Source of the DNA: Tetracentron sinense
Lineage: Eukaryota > Streptophyta > Magnoliopsida > Trochodendrales > Trochodendraceae
Reading direction: 5' to 3'
DNA length: 64,000 nt
Assembly (NCBI GenBank): GCA_015143295.1
Contig: CM026570.1
Location: 4,860,047-4,924,046, forward strand
The position numbers and the translations under genes were made by a program. This document shows positions 24,337 to 37,100 of the stretch, in pieces (the stretch's first letter is position 1; the number at the start of each line of letters is the position of its first letter). The notes beneath the pieces were generated by a model that saw only the letters and a list, made by a program, of their open reading frames with translations, made no database searches and was not told the DNA's origin.

Positions 24337-25043
24337 AATATGGCATAGCATGGGGCATGGAGATGGATGGAGATCCAATCACAGGCAATTGCAATTGAAC
24401 TTGGGGATATTTCAATCGCACCCACAGGCAAACACATGTTCCTTTTAACCCATATTAATTGTAGTTAAGGTTCACTAACCTTTGGGGTTCAACAAAGTAA
24501 TTGTAGTTTTATTTTAAAAAATATATTTAAAAAAAAATTAACCGTAAGGGTTAAAAATCCTTAACTAGTTTAATATTTTTTTTCTAAAAACTAAGGTTAT
24601 ATTGTTGAACCCTAAGGATTAGTAAATCTTAACCACGGTTAATAAGGGTTAGAGGGACACATGTTGACTTGTGGGTGTGATTGAACTCTCTCCGAGTTCA
24701 ATCGTAATTGGCTATTATTCGATATCTCGTGTTTTTTAGTAAAAAATATTTAATTTTAAACTTTAGTTATGAACTTTTAATCCTTAGAGTTAGTATGTAC
24801 GTAATTTTTTTTTTTTTTTAACTCTGATTCAATAATATTCAAAAGATTTTATTTTCTTAGATTAATTTTGAGCCGACATTGAAAGGATGCTCCCCTATTT
24901 ACACTATGGTAGTGACATGGTTGTAATTATTGAGAGGCTTGAACAATTTGGCAACACACATAATTATAACATTGCCACCATCACAATGTAAAAAGGAGAG
25001 CTCCCCTCAACACTGTGAAGCTGAGCTCCTCATTATATTTAAA
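24337..25043. other. Copy C flank, collinear with 2051-2770
   Basis: Continuation of the A/C segmental duplication after the Helitron. It contains the shared foldback MITE at 24397-24699 and ends at the 9-bp ATATTTAAA target (25035-25043) of the large Mutator-like element. No gene. Confidence 0.75.
24397..24699. mobile_element. Foldback MITE with GAACTTRGGGAGAG ends, copy C
   Basis: Collinear copy of the element at 2109-2408; both share the same flanking words, so a single insertion was duplicated with the segment. Confidence 0.65.
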
Positions 25044-25566
25044 GGAGTCAAATCCTCTGCGGTGATAATCAGATTTGGCAAATCCGTTTATCAACGAGGT
25101 CGCCACGTGTCTCCTTTGACATCCCTTAACTGTAGGTAAGATTCACCCACCCCTAGGATTCACCCACCCTTCCTTGGTTTATTTTTAATATTAATTCTTT
25201 TTTAAAAATTAAAAAAATGTTTTTAGAGTTTTTTTTAATATTAAAAACTGTTTTTTAATTTCTTTTTTTTAAATAATGTTAATAAAAAAATTTAAAAAAA
25301 AGAGAAAATATATTTACACCCCTGAGGTTTGATGAAAATACGCATAGACCCCCTCAGTTTTCGAAAAATATATAAAAAGTACCCTTACTTTTTAAAATAA
25401 TGACACTTAGACCCCCTCCATCAGTTGACCGTTAGTCAACTCACAGAAATGGTGGTATATGCTGAAGTCATGTGATGAAATATAAAAAATTCCAAAATTA
25501 CCCCTCTATATTTCAGAAAACACTATTATTGCTCCAAAACACTATTTATTTAATATTTAAAAATCC

Positions 25567-27240
25567 GGTTCCCACCCATGAGGTCGCCACGTGTCCCTTT
25601 TGAAGCCACTAAACCGTGGTTAAGGTTCACCCACCCATCCTTGGTTTTTTTAATAAAAATATTACTTCTTTTTTGAAAATTAAAAAAAAATTAGTTTTTT
25701 TAATACCACCCCTTGAGGTCACCACGTGTCCCTTTTGAAACCCCTTAACCGTGGTTAAGATTCACCCACCCATCCTTGGCTTTCTTTTAAAATATTAATT
25801 CATTTTAGAAAATTAACAAAAAAAACAGAGTTTTTTAATATCACTCCTTGAGGTCGTCACGTGTCCCTTTTGACACCCCTTAACCGTGGTTAAGATTCAC
25901 CCCCCTATCCTTGTTTTTTTTTACACATTAATTTTTTTTTTTAATTAAAAAAAAAAGTTTTTTAATAGTTTTTTAATATCACCCCTTGAGGTCGCCCGTG
26001 TCCCTTTTGACACCCCTTAACCGTGGTTAAGATTCACCCACCCGTCCTTGGCCTTTTTTTAAAATATTAATTCATTTTTGAAAATTAAAAAAAAAAAAGA
26101 ATTAGAGTTTTTTTAATATTAAAAACAGTTTTTTAAAATCACCACTTGAGGTGCCCCCATGTCCCTTTTGACACCCCTTAACCGTCACCCCTTGAGGTCG
26201 CCACGTGTTCCTTTTGACAACCCTTAACCATGGTTAAGATTCACCCCTTAATTTTCAAAAATAAATTAATATTAAAAAAAAAAAAAACCAAGGATGGATG
26301 GATGAATCTTAACCACGGTTAAGGGGTGTCAAAAGGGACATGTGGCGACCTCAAGGGGTGATATTTAAAACTCTATTTTATTTTTATTTTCAAAAAAAAA
26401 TTAATATGTAAAAAAAAACAAGGATAGGTGGTTGAATCTTAACCACGGTTAAGGGGTATCAAAAGGGAAACGTGATGACCTCAAGGGGTGCTATTAAAAA
26501 ACTCTATTTTTTTTTTCATTTTCAAAAATGAATTAATATTTTTTTTTAAAGCCAAGGATGAGTGGGTGAATCTTAACCACGGTTAAGGGGTGTCAAAAGG
26601 GACACGTGGCGACCTCAACGGGTGGTATTAAAAAAATGTTTTTAATATTAAGAAAACTCTAATTTTTTTTTAATTTTCAAAAAAGAATTAATATTTAAAA
26701 AAAACCAAGGAAGGGTGGGTGAATCTTAACCACGGTTTAGGGGTGTCAAAAGGGACACGTGGCGACCTCAAGGGATGATATTAAAAATCTCATTTTAATA
26801 TTAAAAAAACTAATTTTTTTTTAAATTTTCGAAGAAGAATTAATATTTTAAAAAAACAAGAATGGGTGGGTGAATCTTAACCACGGTTAAGGGGTATCAA
26901 AAGGGATGCGTGGTGACCTCAAGGGCTGTTATTAAAAAACTGTTTTTAATATTAAAAAAAACTCTAATTTTTTTTATTTTCAAAAAAGAATTACTATTTT
27001 TTTTAAAAAACAAGGATGGGTGAGTGAATCTTAACCACGGTTTAGGGGTGTCAAAGGGACATCGTGGTGACCTCAAGGGGTGATATTGAAAATCTGTTTT
27101 TAATCTTAAAAAAACTCTAATTTATTCTTTTTATTTTCAAAAAAGAATTAATATTTAAGAAAACAAGGATGGGTGGCTGAATCTTAACCACGGTTAAGGG
27201 GTGTCAAAAGGGACACATGGCGACATCATGGATGAGAACC
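25567..27240. repeat. Inverted array of about 13 MITE arms (6 left, 7 right)
   Basis: About 140-150-bp units, each with GAGGTCGCCACGTGTCCC, TTTTGACACCCC, TTAACCGTGGTTAAG and CACCCACCCATCCTTGG followed by an AT-rich tail. Six units run left to right (about 25581, 25711, 25840, 25982, 26140, 26190) and seven run in reverse (about 26290, 26415, 26560, 26705, 26860, 27015, 27165), turning near 26250. The whole can fold into one long hairpin. Confidence 0.85.
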
Positions 27241-27261
27241 GGATTTTTAAATATTAAATAA

Positions 27262-29852
27262 CTAGCAAAAATCCCGTGCGATGCAAAGATAGTAACATAG
27301 ATATTGACAAAGGAAAAGATAAAGATAAATAACTAATTTGCAATAAAAGTTAAATTTATAAGAGATTAATGAAAATTTTCTAAAATTTGATAGAAAACAA
27401 TCCAGTATACATAATGTGATATATCAATTAGTATAATTTTTTATAACGTTGGTTTTTGTTCTAAAAGATTGTGTAAGTGGAGATACCTCAAAGGGTTTTT
27501 TTTTTTAGAAAAGTTATCATGTAACACACATGCATACACCCTAAATGCACACACAGTCAGACCTAAAGTAGCCGCTAAGGTGCCATAAGGGTAAGTCCAA
27601 GCAACCACTCCAAAAGGGTTTGTCTTAAGGAGGGTTGAAGGCCCCTTATACACTCCTGGGATGTCCAAATAAAAGTCTCACTATATTTAATATGGTCTTT
27701 ATGTAGTTTAGTGTAGTGTGTAACATTACAAAATGGAGCAAGAAAGAGAGGCATAATCTAAATCTCTCATTTTACTTTTGTCCCAAAAGCTATCAGAAAA
27801 AATAAATAAAAAAGGAAACAGTTTAACCTCTATCTCGCATGATATGGCAAAGAGAAGAGATTAAGAGAATAACACAAAAAAATATAGAATTGTACTACCG
27901 TACATGCATCTTTCGTGCATTGCATACAGCTTTACAATGGAATTTATTTATCGAAGAAAGAGAAATAGGATATTCCAAATCCAGCTCGTGAAACGATCTA
28001 TTTATCACCCTTCATTTCGAAGGAGTATCATGACTCGACACCACTTGGATTATGACTGGACACCATCAGGAACTATGAAGTCTTATTTTAGCTTTGCCGC
28101 CCACTTAATCACAACAACAGTTCTCTTAAATTTCATCTACATAATTACGGGAATTAGGTGTATCATCATCATGCGATTTGTTGAACGTGTAGGATCACAT
28201 GGCATTGGGTTTAACTTCAATCTCCTGAGTTAAGAGATCTAAAACTTGAAAGGCCCTAATTCTCAGTTGTAGATTCATTCTGTTTCTTTCTTCTCTATTT
28301 TTATTTTTTCAATCCCAACAATTCCACCCTCCTTATTCATTCACAGCCCTAACCCCTAACTCAAAAACTTCTAGCTCCTTTAAATAAACGCCTTGTTAAT
28401 TACTGAAACCTACCGATTTATGCATGAGCAGTCATTTTCTTTTTTGAGTTGGTGAGATCACTGCAAATAAAAATAGAAAAAATACAACACAACTGGGAGA
28501 AAATTTGAAAGCTCAATGCATATTTGGATGAAGTGTTAAATATTCTCATTGAACAGAGATGTGAACAACTTAAGGAACTCCCAAAAGGTGGACCACCAAT
28601 TAGTAGATATAATTTCACTTAATGCTTGATAGACAACAATAATAATATAGATGGATGGAGATGTCAATGTTTTGGGAAACACATACATTTTCATGAACCT
28701 ATAAGAGATAAAAAAATTAGCAAGCACATACACTTCCATGAACCTATAAGAGAAAAAAAAAATCATGCTCGTTTTCTCATTAGCTTGAGAGAGAGAGAAA
28801 GAGAGAGTTTGGCGAGATGGGTATGATAAGAGGATGGTGGGAATTGATGATGCATTCCATGCCCACAACAACATGGCCTCCACCCGCCTTACCTACAGGC
28901 CGACGCCCTGGCAGCCACATCTTCGCCAGAGCCCTCTCTTATCAAACCCACCCGAGCCTCTCTCACGGTAAGAATGACCAAACGGGTCATAACGTAATGC
29001 GGGCCTTGTCACGGGCATTGATGGGGAGACACACTTCTTTGACAACGTACGCATCAGTCCCTAATCTCTATTTTGATGGTGTCCAGGGTCCATTTACACC
29101 ACTGATTTGAACCAACTAAGAATCAAAGCTTCGCTTTCTTCGCAGAGCCCTCGGAGGATACGTATTTCACATAATGTAACCAATAAGCAGTCCCTTGATT
29201 TTGGAATGTTGCTGGTATGCTTATGAAAGATGAAAAAGATTGACCATGAAAGCATTTCTAATGTATGGCGTGCGAGATGAATGACCTGCACAGAGAAACT
29301 CTTCCAAGAATATCAAATTTTGAAGGCTATTTGCATCTTGATTGAAAAACTCATGAGTTGCAGGGTGTGTGTTAGAGAAACACTGTCAACGCTTAAAACA
29401 GGGGACAGAGGGTTTATATAGAAGAGTTTAAAGAGAAGCGTTTCTAAAAAGGAGAAGTGATGGTGTATTTGGGGAGTGGGTTTCAGAAGGGGTGGAGTCG
29501 AATGCGAAACAATAGAATTGTAGAATGCGAAACGTCAGGAGACTAAAAACGCACTCCCCTAAAAACGGTTCACAAGTTGACATAATGATTCGTTGGGGTT
29601 GAGAAGGTGAGAGGACACGACCTATCATAGTTCATACGGTTTAGTAACTAATCCCAAAAGCCTTTTGCATAGTTAATAAGCATTAACTACACAATTGTAA
29701 CCGTAACAAAGTTTTAAATGGAGGAAGAAACGTTTGAGATGAGAAGAGGAGCTTATGTGGGTGAAGGATAATAAAATAGTCATATGTGGCATCATTTGAG
29801 ATGCAGACGTGGCATCAAGAGAGGGGTTTTAACTCTATTTTATAATAGTAGA
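27262..29852 (-). mobile_element. Non-autonomous Helitron (2591 bp)
   Basis: On the - strand it starts TCTACTATTATAAAATAGAG (29852 leftward) and ends with a CGCACGGG hairpin side, TTTTTGCTAG (27262), inserted exactly between host A and T, as Helitrons do. Removing it restores the continuous inverted arm of the surrounding foldback element. Contents: non-coding plus small unrecognised reading frames (27904-28233, 28817-29110) and a short direct repeat around 28680 and 28735. No Rep/helicase gene. Confidence 0.8.
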
Positions 29853-29941
29853 TAGAATAGTGTTTTGGAATAAGAATAGTGTTTTCTGAAAATTAGAGTG
29901 GTAATTTTGGAATTTTATATAATTCATCTAGCATACATGAG

Positions 29942-30838
29942 TGTGAGGGGAAAAATACCGGACGGACACGCGTCAGCAGCAGCTTCTTCCACGTTTTGGT
30001 TTACTGGCAGAAGGTAGGAGCGGAGGGTGTGGCACCCTGACCTGTGCTCCGATGGTAAAGTCAGTATGGGTAGAAGATGATGAATAGTAAACGCAAGAAC
30101 AATCACTGAAAAATACGCAAGACACTAAAGGCCCTGAACGCGTCTTCTCGGATCTGGGTTTCTGAACAACTGTCCTGTGCACTAAAAATCACGGGGTTTA
30201 TATAGGGCAAGGTTGGTATGGCCATCGATGACCATGGATGGCCATAGGTGTCCATACCACGTGTCTTTGCACTCATTGCCACATATCTTGCATATATCTG
30301 CCGCCGGTTGCATTACACGTGAGAGCCTCCTATAAGTCCAATCGGACGGGATCGGTCGGTACGCAGAAGTGACCAGCATTAAATGCCGGGACAGTGCTTT
30401 CGGCACGAAACGGCGTGTTTGGCACGCTTGTCGGGATCTTGGATCACCTCCTGATCACTTCCCCCTACGAGCCGGTCTCGTTGTTGGCTCGAACTCGGTT
30501 ACGGCGTAGATGCCTCAAAACACAGCACGACATCGTTGTCGGTGAGACAACGGACTCGTTGTTCGCGTAACGACAGCCGACGTTGTCAAGAGCACAACGT
30601 TCACGTTGTGCTTCAGACAACGAGCTCGTTGTCGAAGTCACAACGGAAACGTCGTTACTCGTGAGAACGAAGACGTCGCAATGCGCACAACGGGATCGTT
30701 GTACATCAGACAACGTGTGACTCCTATATTTCAAGCACGTGATCCCAACTCGTGAACACGTGTCACTTACGTGAACAAAACGGCAGAAACGAGCTCGTCC
30801 CACAACGCTGAGCTGGTACACGAATTTTATCCGTTACA
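29942..30838 (-). repeat. 3' LTR of the Tat-type element (left copy)
   Basis: 897 bp. It has the same length and constant offset (10074) to the right copy; every stretch I compared is identical. The U3 portion (30838 down to about 30205) holds CAACG/CGTTG words and G-boxes, with a TATATAAA box on the - strand near 30197-30205. Confidence 0.95.
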
Positions 30839-30851
30839 ATTTGCCCCTTTA
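30839..30851 (-). promoter_or_regulatory. Polypurine tract
   Basis: On the - strand AAAGGGGCAAAT immediately precedes the 3' LTR, the place where plus-strand priming occurs in LTR elements. Confidence 0.6.
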
Positions 30852-31177
30852 TGATGCTTGGAACGTAGTTCGAAGCGTCATAAACGAACAAAAAGATCAT
30901 ACCTGGCACCACTCCGGAAGGCGAAACGTTGCGTGCTTTAAACGCTTATTGAGAAGGTCGACCGTTCACGCCAGCTGGCCACGCGTGCGAACCGTCGCGT
31001 CTCTTCAATGCGGACAGGCTGTCATCATCACCGATTTAAATTTCGAGAATGCTTTAATGACCCTGACGGTTATCATACTCGGTGAAAAGACGATCTTGCC
31101 ACTGCTCTTAATTCTGTAGATACAGGTGTACGCCTCAGATGAAGGGTAATGGTGTACTTTCGCAAACCAGAGACGTC

Positions 31178-31184
31178 TATAAAA
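31178..31184 (+). promoter_or_regulatory. TATA box of the antisense gene
   Basis: TATAAAA in a CTATAAAATCC context, followed by a CT-rich leader (CTCTCTCTCCC) typical of plant 5' untranslated regions, some 260 bases before the ATG at 31442. It faces away from the 3' LTR, so the U3 of that LTR lies directly upstream. Confidence 0.6.
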
Positions 31185-31441
31185 TCCCATCGAATCCTCT
31201 CTCTCTCCCACCCTGTTTCATCAAGCACTGTTACTCTGTCGAATCTTCTTCTTGCCCGAAAGTTCATCCTCTTCAAGCTCTTCAACGATCTCCCTGAGTT
31301 CTTTGGTTCGGTACGCCCTTCATCCCTATCTCTTATTCTCTCTTACTGTTTTTCCATTTCTTTTCTTCTTCGGCTCCCAGTGTGGTTTTACTCTGCGCAT
31401 ACCCTTTGTTCTTGCTCTCTTCCCGACTTCTTCTTTCCACC

Positions 31442-32828
31442 ATGGCTGCCAATGTCCCCGTAGAACCTGCTAGGATGGAGGAAGTTAGAGGCCCTTCTGA
31501 TGACGAGGCCAGGAAGAAGGCCAAGGCGGACAAACGCCTCGAAAAAGAGGTCGTGGTCATTGCCGCTCCCCCTTCTCCTCTTGCCACTCCTCCAACAAAC
31601 CCAGGAGCCGAGGCGACAACGGCTGTGCCCGAGGTTAGCTCGGCGCCTGTCCCTTCTCGAGCTTCTGCTGCCCCAGCCAGCACGAGCTCCGCTGTCATTG
31701 CCTTGGCAGCAACGGAGGCTGGCACAACGAGTCTCCCGGCCAGTATGCTGCCGGCTTCCGCTCCGGCCTGGTCACCCGACTTCACTCGGTTCGGCGTGCC
31801 GACCGTGAATGAATCGGCGAAGAGCTCTAAGACGGCCGCCCGAGCTCTGACTTATGCGATGAGGCTCCCCCGGGACGTCGCTGAGGTTGGCCAACTCCAC
31901 TTGGCCGATCTGTCCTACGCTGCCTGCCAGTCCGTGGCCACAGTGAGCTTCTCCTTCTCTCGTCTCCTACCTCAACTGTTTGAAATACTACTCCTCGTTG
32001 TGCTAACGCCCAGACATCCCTTTGCAGGTGAACGCGCTCGTGCAAGAGCTCTGTGATCGCACCCAGGACAAGCACACCCAGCTGCGGGACGGGATCAACT
32101 ACTGGAGAGACAGGACGGAGACGCTGGAGAGGACTCTTGTTGAAGAGAGACTCAAGGCGGACTTCGATCTGTCTCAGTCCCAGGCTGAAACGACTCGTGC
32201 TGAGGTAAGGCTGGGCACTGCCACCAAGGTTCGGGAAAAGGCCGAAGCCGAGGCACGAGCAGCAAAGGAGGCCGAAAAGAAGGCCAAGCAAGAGACGGAG
32301 AACGCTGTTGTACGCATCAGCGAGCTGGAGCATGTCTCCCAAGCTTTGGGTAGACAACTGGAGGAAATTGAGGCAGCCAGGTCGGCGCTGGTGGAGGAGC
32401 TCGAGGAGGCCAAGAAAATTCAGGAGGACACCGAGAGGTCCGTGACCCTGAGACTGCAGCAGTATTATCAGTCTCAGCTGGACACGCTCTTGGATGAAGA
32501 CCGTGCCGAGACCGAGAAGGAGGTCCTCGACTCGCTTCGCCAGCAAGGCCGCCTGAAGGAAGACAATGAAGAGGACGTCACCACGTTCTCCGAGCTTCAG
32601 AGCAAAGAACTGATCGAGCTCGACAACGAGCCCGAGGTGCAAGGTGCCGAGCTGCCTCACTTCCTTGAAGGTCCCGCACCCCTCCCTGCCGAGCCGTGCT
32701 CTGAGTCGGCTGCTCCAGAGCTTCCTCCTGCTGCCGATGAAGTTACTCCGGTGGAAGCTAACACTGCTGAAGTTTCTACCCCTGCCCCTGCTACAACGGC
32801 GACGGAGGCTGACCTTGAGCTTGCCTGA
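31442..32828 (+). CDS. Antisense coiled-coil protein gene of the Tat-type element (spliced)
   Basis: Lies on the strand opposite gag-pol, between pol and the 3' LTR. ATG at 31442 has an excellent start context (CCACCATGGCT). Exon 1 is 31442-31942, intron 31943-32027 (GTGAGC...TTTGCAG, phase 0), exon 2 32028-32828; 433 residues. The N-terminal ~100 residues are Ala/Pro/Ser rich. A conserved block ALTYAMRLPRDVAEVGQLHL precedes the intron. Residues ~190-330 form a long Lys/Glu/Ala coiled coil, then a conserved LLDEDRAETEKEVL and LRQQGRLK block and an acidic, Pro-rich tail. A homologue with the same intron position lies in the element at 54526-58790. Additional antisense ORFs are known in Tat elements; function unknown. 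No signal peptide or membrane segment. A structural or regulatory role is only a guess. Confidence 0.8.
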
Positions 32829-33392
32829 CCTGCTGTCCCTCCGATTCCCTGCTCTGCTGTCCCCTTGTCCCTTCTTCTGTTTCCGCTTCTGTCTTTTGTC
32901 GATGTAACTTCTCCCTTCTCCCTTTATGGGAGTTCACTGACTGTAACTGCCCAGAAATGGGCTTCTGATATGAATGAATCGCTCTTCCCTTATTTATTCG
33001 TGTTTGCACTTCTTTCACCTCGTAGCGTAGTTCGATGCATGCACACAGAACAAGAAAGAAAATACAACGTGAGTAGCTGAACGATTTTTCACAGTCCACT
33101 GTACCGATGTTAAGGCGGTACTTCGCTATGTGAACGTTCGGATACTTGCGAGATTATAACTATTGTCTGCCAAATAAGCTATTTCGACCAAAACATTACG
33201 AGCAAAACACTATGAGTAAAATGTCATGGTCAAAGCACAACGAACAAAACACTACGTACAAGCACTACGATCAAAACACTACGATCAAAGCACTTTTTGA
33301 GCAAAGCACTACAAGTAGAGTACTACGGGAAGAGCACTACGAGCAAGCAACATGAGCAAACACTACAAGCAATCACTTATGACCAAGCACTA
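32829..33392 (+). other. 3' end of the antisense gene and short-period repeats
   Basis: T- and C-rich 3' untranslated sequence with polyadenylation-like AATGAA words near 32972, then from about 33170 degenerate 15-base units of the AGCACTACGAGCAAA type, which grade into the 67-bp array. Confidence 0.6.
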
Positions 33393-33794
33393 CGAGCGTT
33401 CACTATGATCATTCACCATGAGCAAAGCACTAAGACCAACCACTTATGAACAAGCACTACGATCGTTCACCATGATCATTCACCACGAGCAAAGCACCAA
33501 GATCAACCACTTATGAACAAGCACTACGATCGTTCACCATGATCATTCACCACGAGCAAAGCACTAAGATCAACCACTTATGAACAAGCACTACGATCGT
33601 TCACCATGATCATTCACCACGAGCAAAGCACTAAGATCAACCACTTATGAACAAGCACTACGATCGTTCACCATGATCATTCACCACGAGCAAAGCACTA
33701 AGATCAACCACTTATGAACAAGCACTACGATCGTTCACCATGATCATTCACCACGAGCAAAGCACTAAGATCAACCACTTATGAACAAGCACTA
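33393..33794. repeat. 67-bp tandem repeat, six copies
   Basis: Units start at 33393, 33460, 33527, 33594, 33661 and 33728, each 67 bases and nearly identical. Each unit is built from shorter TTCACCATGATCA, GAGCAAAGCAC and CAACCACTTATGAA words. It lies between the end of pol (34176) and the antisense gene, the hypervariable 3' region where Tat and Ogre elements often carry satellites. Confidence 0.95.
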
Positions 33795-34175
33795 CAGGTA
33801 ATCACAGATCCAGACACATCATCCGCGTAATTCGTTGTGAATGCAATCTGACAAATAAAGTTCATGAGACGAACGCAACGAGACTCAGTTTCGAAGCACA
33901 TGCTCAGAGGATGTCATTAGGATAAGCCACTAGATTTGCTCAGGTGACATCCTTATATAAGCCACTCGTGTTCGTTGTGAGTACGCTGTTCAGTCAATGA
34001 CTTTATTTGAATTACTTGCAAAACATTCACAATGTTACACTGATGCGTTAGATAGAGAACAGTATGAACAATGAGCAGGCACAAAATCACATGTTGAAAT
34101 ACAATCACTACGACTATCTAGAATCACTGAAAACTGGCGAGTACAACGATGTATATGAATAGCATTCCACAGATC
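33795..34175. other. Spacer between repeat array and pol stop
   Basis: Part of the retrotransposon 3' untranslated region; no further feature seen. Confidence 0.6.
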
Positions 34176-37100
34176 CTATTGAAAGAATTGCCTCAGATTC
34201 ATGATGTTCCAAGATTTCGAGACGAGGTTACCTTGCAAGTCTTTCAAGTAACAGACTCCAGGACTTCCCAGTCGTTCTACGATATAAGGCCCTTCCCAGT
34301 TTGGTCCCAACTTGCCACTGTTAAGCTCTCTTGTGTTCTGGAACACTCTTCGGAGGACGAGATCACCGACCTGCAGCACTCTTCGTTGTACTTTCTTGTT
34401 GTAGGCCTTCCTTAATCGTTGCTGATATCTCCTCATTTGAATACTGGCATCTTCCCGCTTCTCTTCTAGCAGATCAAGATGAACAGCCATGAGCTCTGAG
34501 TTCTGGTCTTTCTCTCCGCCCTTCTTCTTGCCGTGCCAAGAGCGCACTGTAGGCAAACTGATCTCTGTAGGAATGACAGCCTCCATGCCGTACGCTAGAG
34601 AGAAGGGAGTTTCACCGGTGGGGCTCCTTGGAGTCGTTCTGTACCCCCACAAAACGTTGTGCAGTTCGGTGGCCCACTTCCCCTTCGAATCTTCCAATCT
34701 TCTCTTCAAGGCGTTGAGAATGCTCTTGTTGGCTGCTTCGGCCAATCCATTCCCTTGAGGATAATAAGGGGAAGAGAAGACGTGCTTGATCTTCAGCTCG
34801 CTGCAAAAGTCGGCAATCAGCCGACCTGAGAACTGCTTCCCGTTGTCAGATATGATGGACTGTGGTATGCCAAACCTACAGATGATATGCTCCCACAAGA
34901 ATTTCTTCACCTCTTGCTCCCTGATACGTGCAAGCGGTACAGCTTCAATCCACCGTGAGAAGTAGTCAGTCGCCACCAAAAGGAAGATCAAATTCCCTGG
35001 AGCCCTCGGGAAAGGTCCCATAATGTCAAGTCCCCATCGTGCAAATGGCCAAGGCTGCGACACAGTGCTAAGCTCTTGAGCTGGGGCATGAATCAGTCGA
35101 GCAAACCGCTGGCATTGGCTGCACCTCTTCACATACTTCTGGGCATCTGCTTGCATGTAAGGCCAGAAATAGCCTTGCCCCAGAGCTCGATGGGCAATGG
35201 TCCTCCCGCCCGAATGAATACCACATATACCCTCATGTAGCTCGGCAAGTACTCTCTCCACGTCTACGGGGTGAACACACTTCAGCAGAGGTCCGCCAAA
35301 AGATTTCCGGTACAACTCTCCTTGCACCAAGGTATAACGAGATGCCTTTGACTGAATACGCCTCGACTCCTTCGCGCTTATAGGGAGAACTCCGTCCTGC
35401 AGATAAGCCACCAACCCCGTCATCCAGCTCGGGACCGGATTGACGAAGAGCACTTCTCGCTGCGCCTGAAGAGTTATCGAGGGATACTCTTGGAACTCCA
35501 TCAGAATAGCCTTTGGCTCGTCAGCCTGCACCATGGAAGCCAAATATGCCAAAGCGTCAGCATGCCTGTTCTCGTCTCTTCGGGTATGCCTGATCTCCAC
35601 AACGGTGAATGTTTCACACAACGAACGAACGAGAGTAGCATACTGCTTCATCCGGTCGTCCTTGCATTCATAAACACCATTCACCTGATTCACCACGAGC
35701 TGTGAATCACAAAACACTCTCAGCGTGGAGATCTGCAACTCTCGTGCGCTCTCCAGCCCAAGGAGCAAGGCTTCGTACTCAGCTTCGTTATTCGAAGCAG
35801 TGAACCCGAGGCGTGACATCTTCTGAACTTTGACATTGTCCGGGCTTATAAGTACAATTCCCAGTCCCGAACCACTGAAATTGGAAGATCCGTCTACGTG
35901 CAACAGCCAACCGCTCCACTCTGACGACTCGACCCCCTCCACAACGGCATCACCGCTATCAACTTCAATTGGGAGCTCCCGAGTATTAACAATCATATCC
36001 TCTGCCGCCTCCTCCACAGGAAAGTCAGAAAGAAACCCCGCCATTGCCTGCCCCTTCTCTGAACTCCTGGCCCGGTACTGGATATCGAACTCGCTCAGGG
36101 CTACGGCCCACTTCGACATCCTCCCCGCCAGCTCGGGTCGTCCCAGCACGATTTTCAAAGGATACGTTGTGATGACAACGATAGAATGAGCGTGAAAGTA
36201 CGGCCGAAGCTTCTCTGCAGAAAAGACAAGAGCCAGACACACCTTCTCGAGCTTGCTATAGTTGCATTCTGCTTTGAGGAAGGTCTTGCTGATGAAGTAG
36301 ACAGGCTTCTCCACGCCATCGCAACATCTCACCAGGACGGAGCCAAGGGCTTGCTCTGAAACAGACAAATAGAGATATAAGATTTCACCTGGCTCTGGCA
36401 CCGAGAGGATAGGAGTTGATCCTAAATACTCCTTCAAGGCAAGGAAAGCCCGGGAACACTCCGGGGTCCACGCAAAAACGGAGTCCTTCCTCAGCAGCTC
36501 GAACAGAGGTTTGCAACGATCGGATGACTTGGAGATAAACCGGTTCAGCGCAGCAATCCGTCCTGTCAGCTTCTGAATCTCCTTCTTCGACTTGGGTTCT
36601 GGCATGTCCAACAAAGCACGGATCTGGGAAGGATTAGCTTCAATCCCCCGCTGACTCACAAGGTAACCCAAAAATTTCCCCGAGGTAACTCCAAAGGTGC
36701 ACTTCTCTGGGTTGATCTTCAGATTGAAAGATCGCAGCACAGCGAAAGGCTCAACAAGGTCCGCCACCAGAGTACCTCGTACTCGACTCTTCACAACGAT
36801 ATCGTCGATGTACACTTCAACCGTCTTGCCAAGGAGTGATCCGAACATGAGATTCATTAGACGTTGATAGGTGGCACCTGCATTCTTCAATCCAAAGGGC
36901 ATCACCCGATAACAGAACAAACCCCGCTCCGTTATGAAGGTGGTCTTCTCTCGATCTGCTTCCGCCAGGAGGATCTGGTTATAGCCCGAATAGCCATCCA
37001 TGAAGGATAACATCTCGTGGCCGGCGGTGGCGTTGATGAGCCTGTCTATCCTCGGCATGGGAAAAAAGTCCTTGGGGCACGCCTTATTGACACCGGTGAA

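Noticed and set aside
30465-30821. 118-residue - strand reading frame, repeated exactly at 40539-40895
   Set aside because: It lies entirely in the LTR U3 and its repetition only reflects LTR identity; composition follows the CAACG/CGTTG words and no domain is recognisable.
31827-32660. 277-residue - strand reading frame across the antisense gene
   Set aside because: Mirror of the coiled-coil codons (Leu-rich opposite Glu/Lys-rich) and it crosses the predicted intron; the + strand frame has the start, the splice signals and the homologue.
33393-33794. Regular repeats resembling a CRISPR array
   Set aside because: Units are contiguous 67-bp tandem copies without variable spacers, in a plant retrotransposon; this is a minisatellite.
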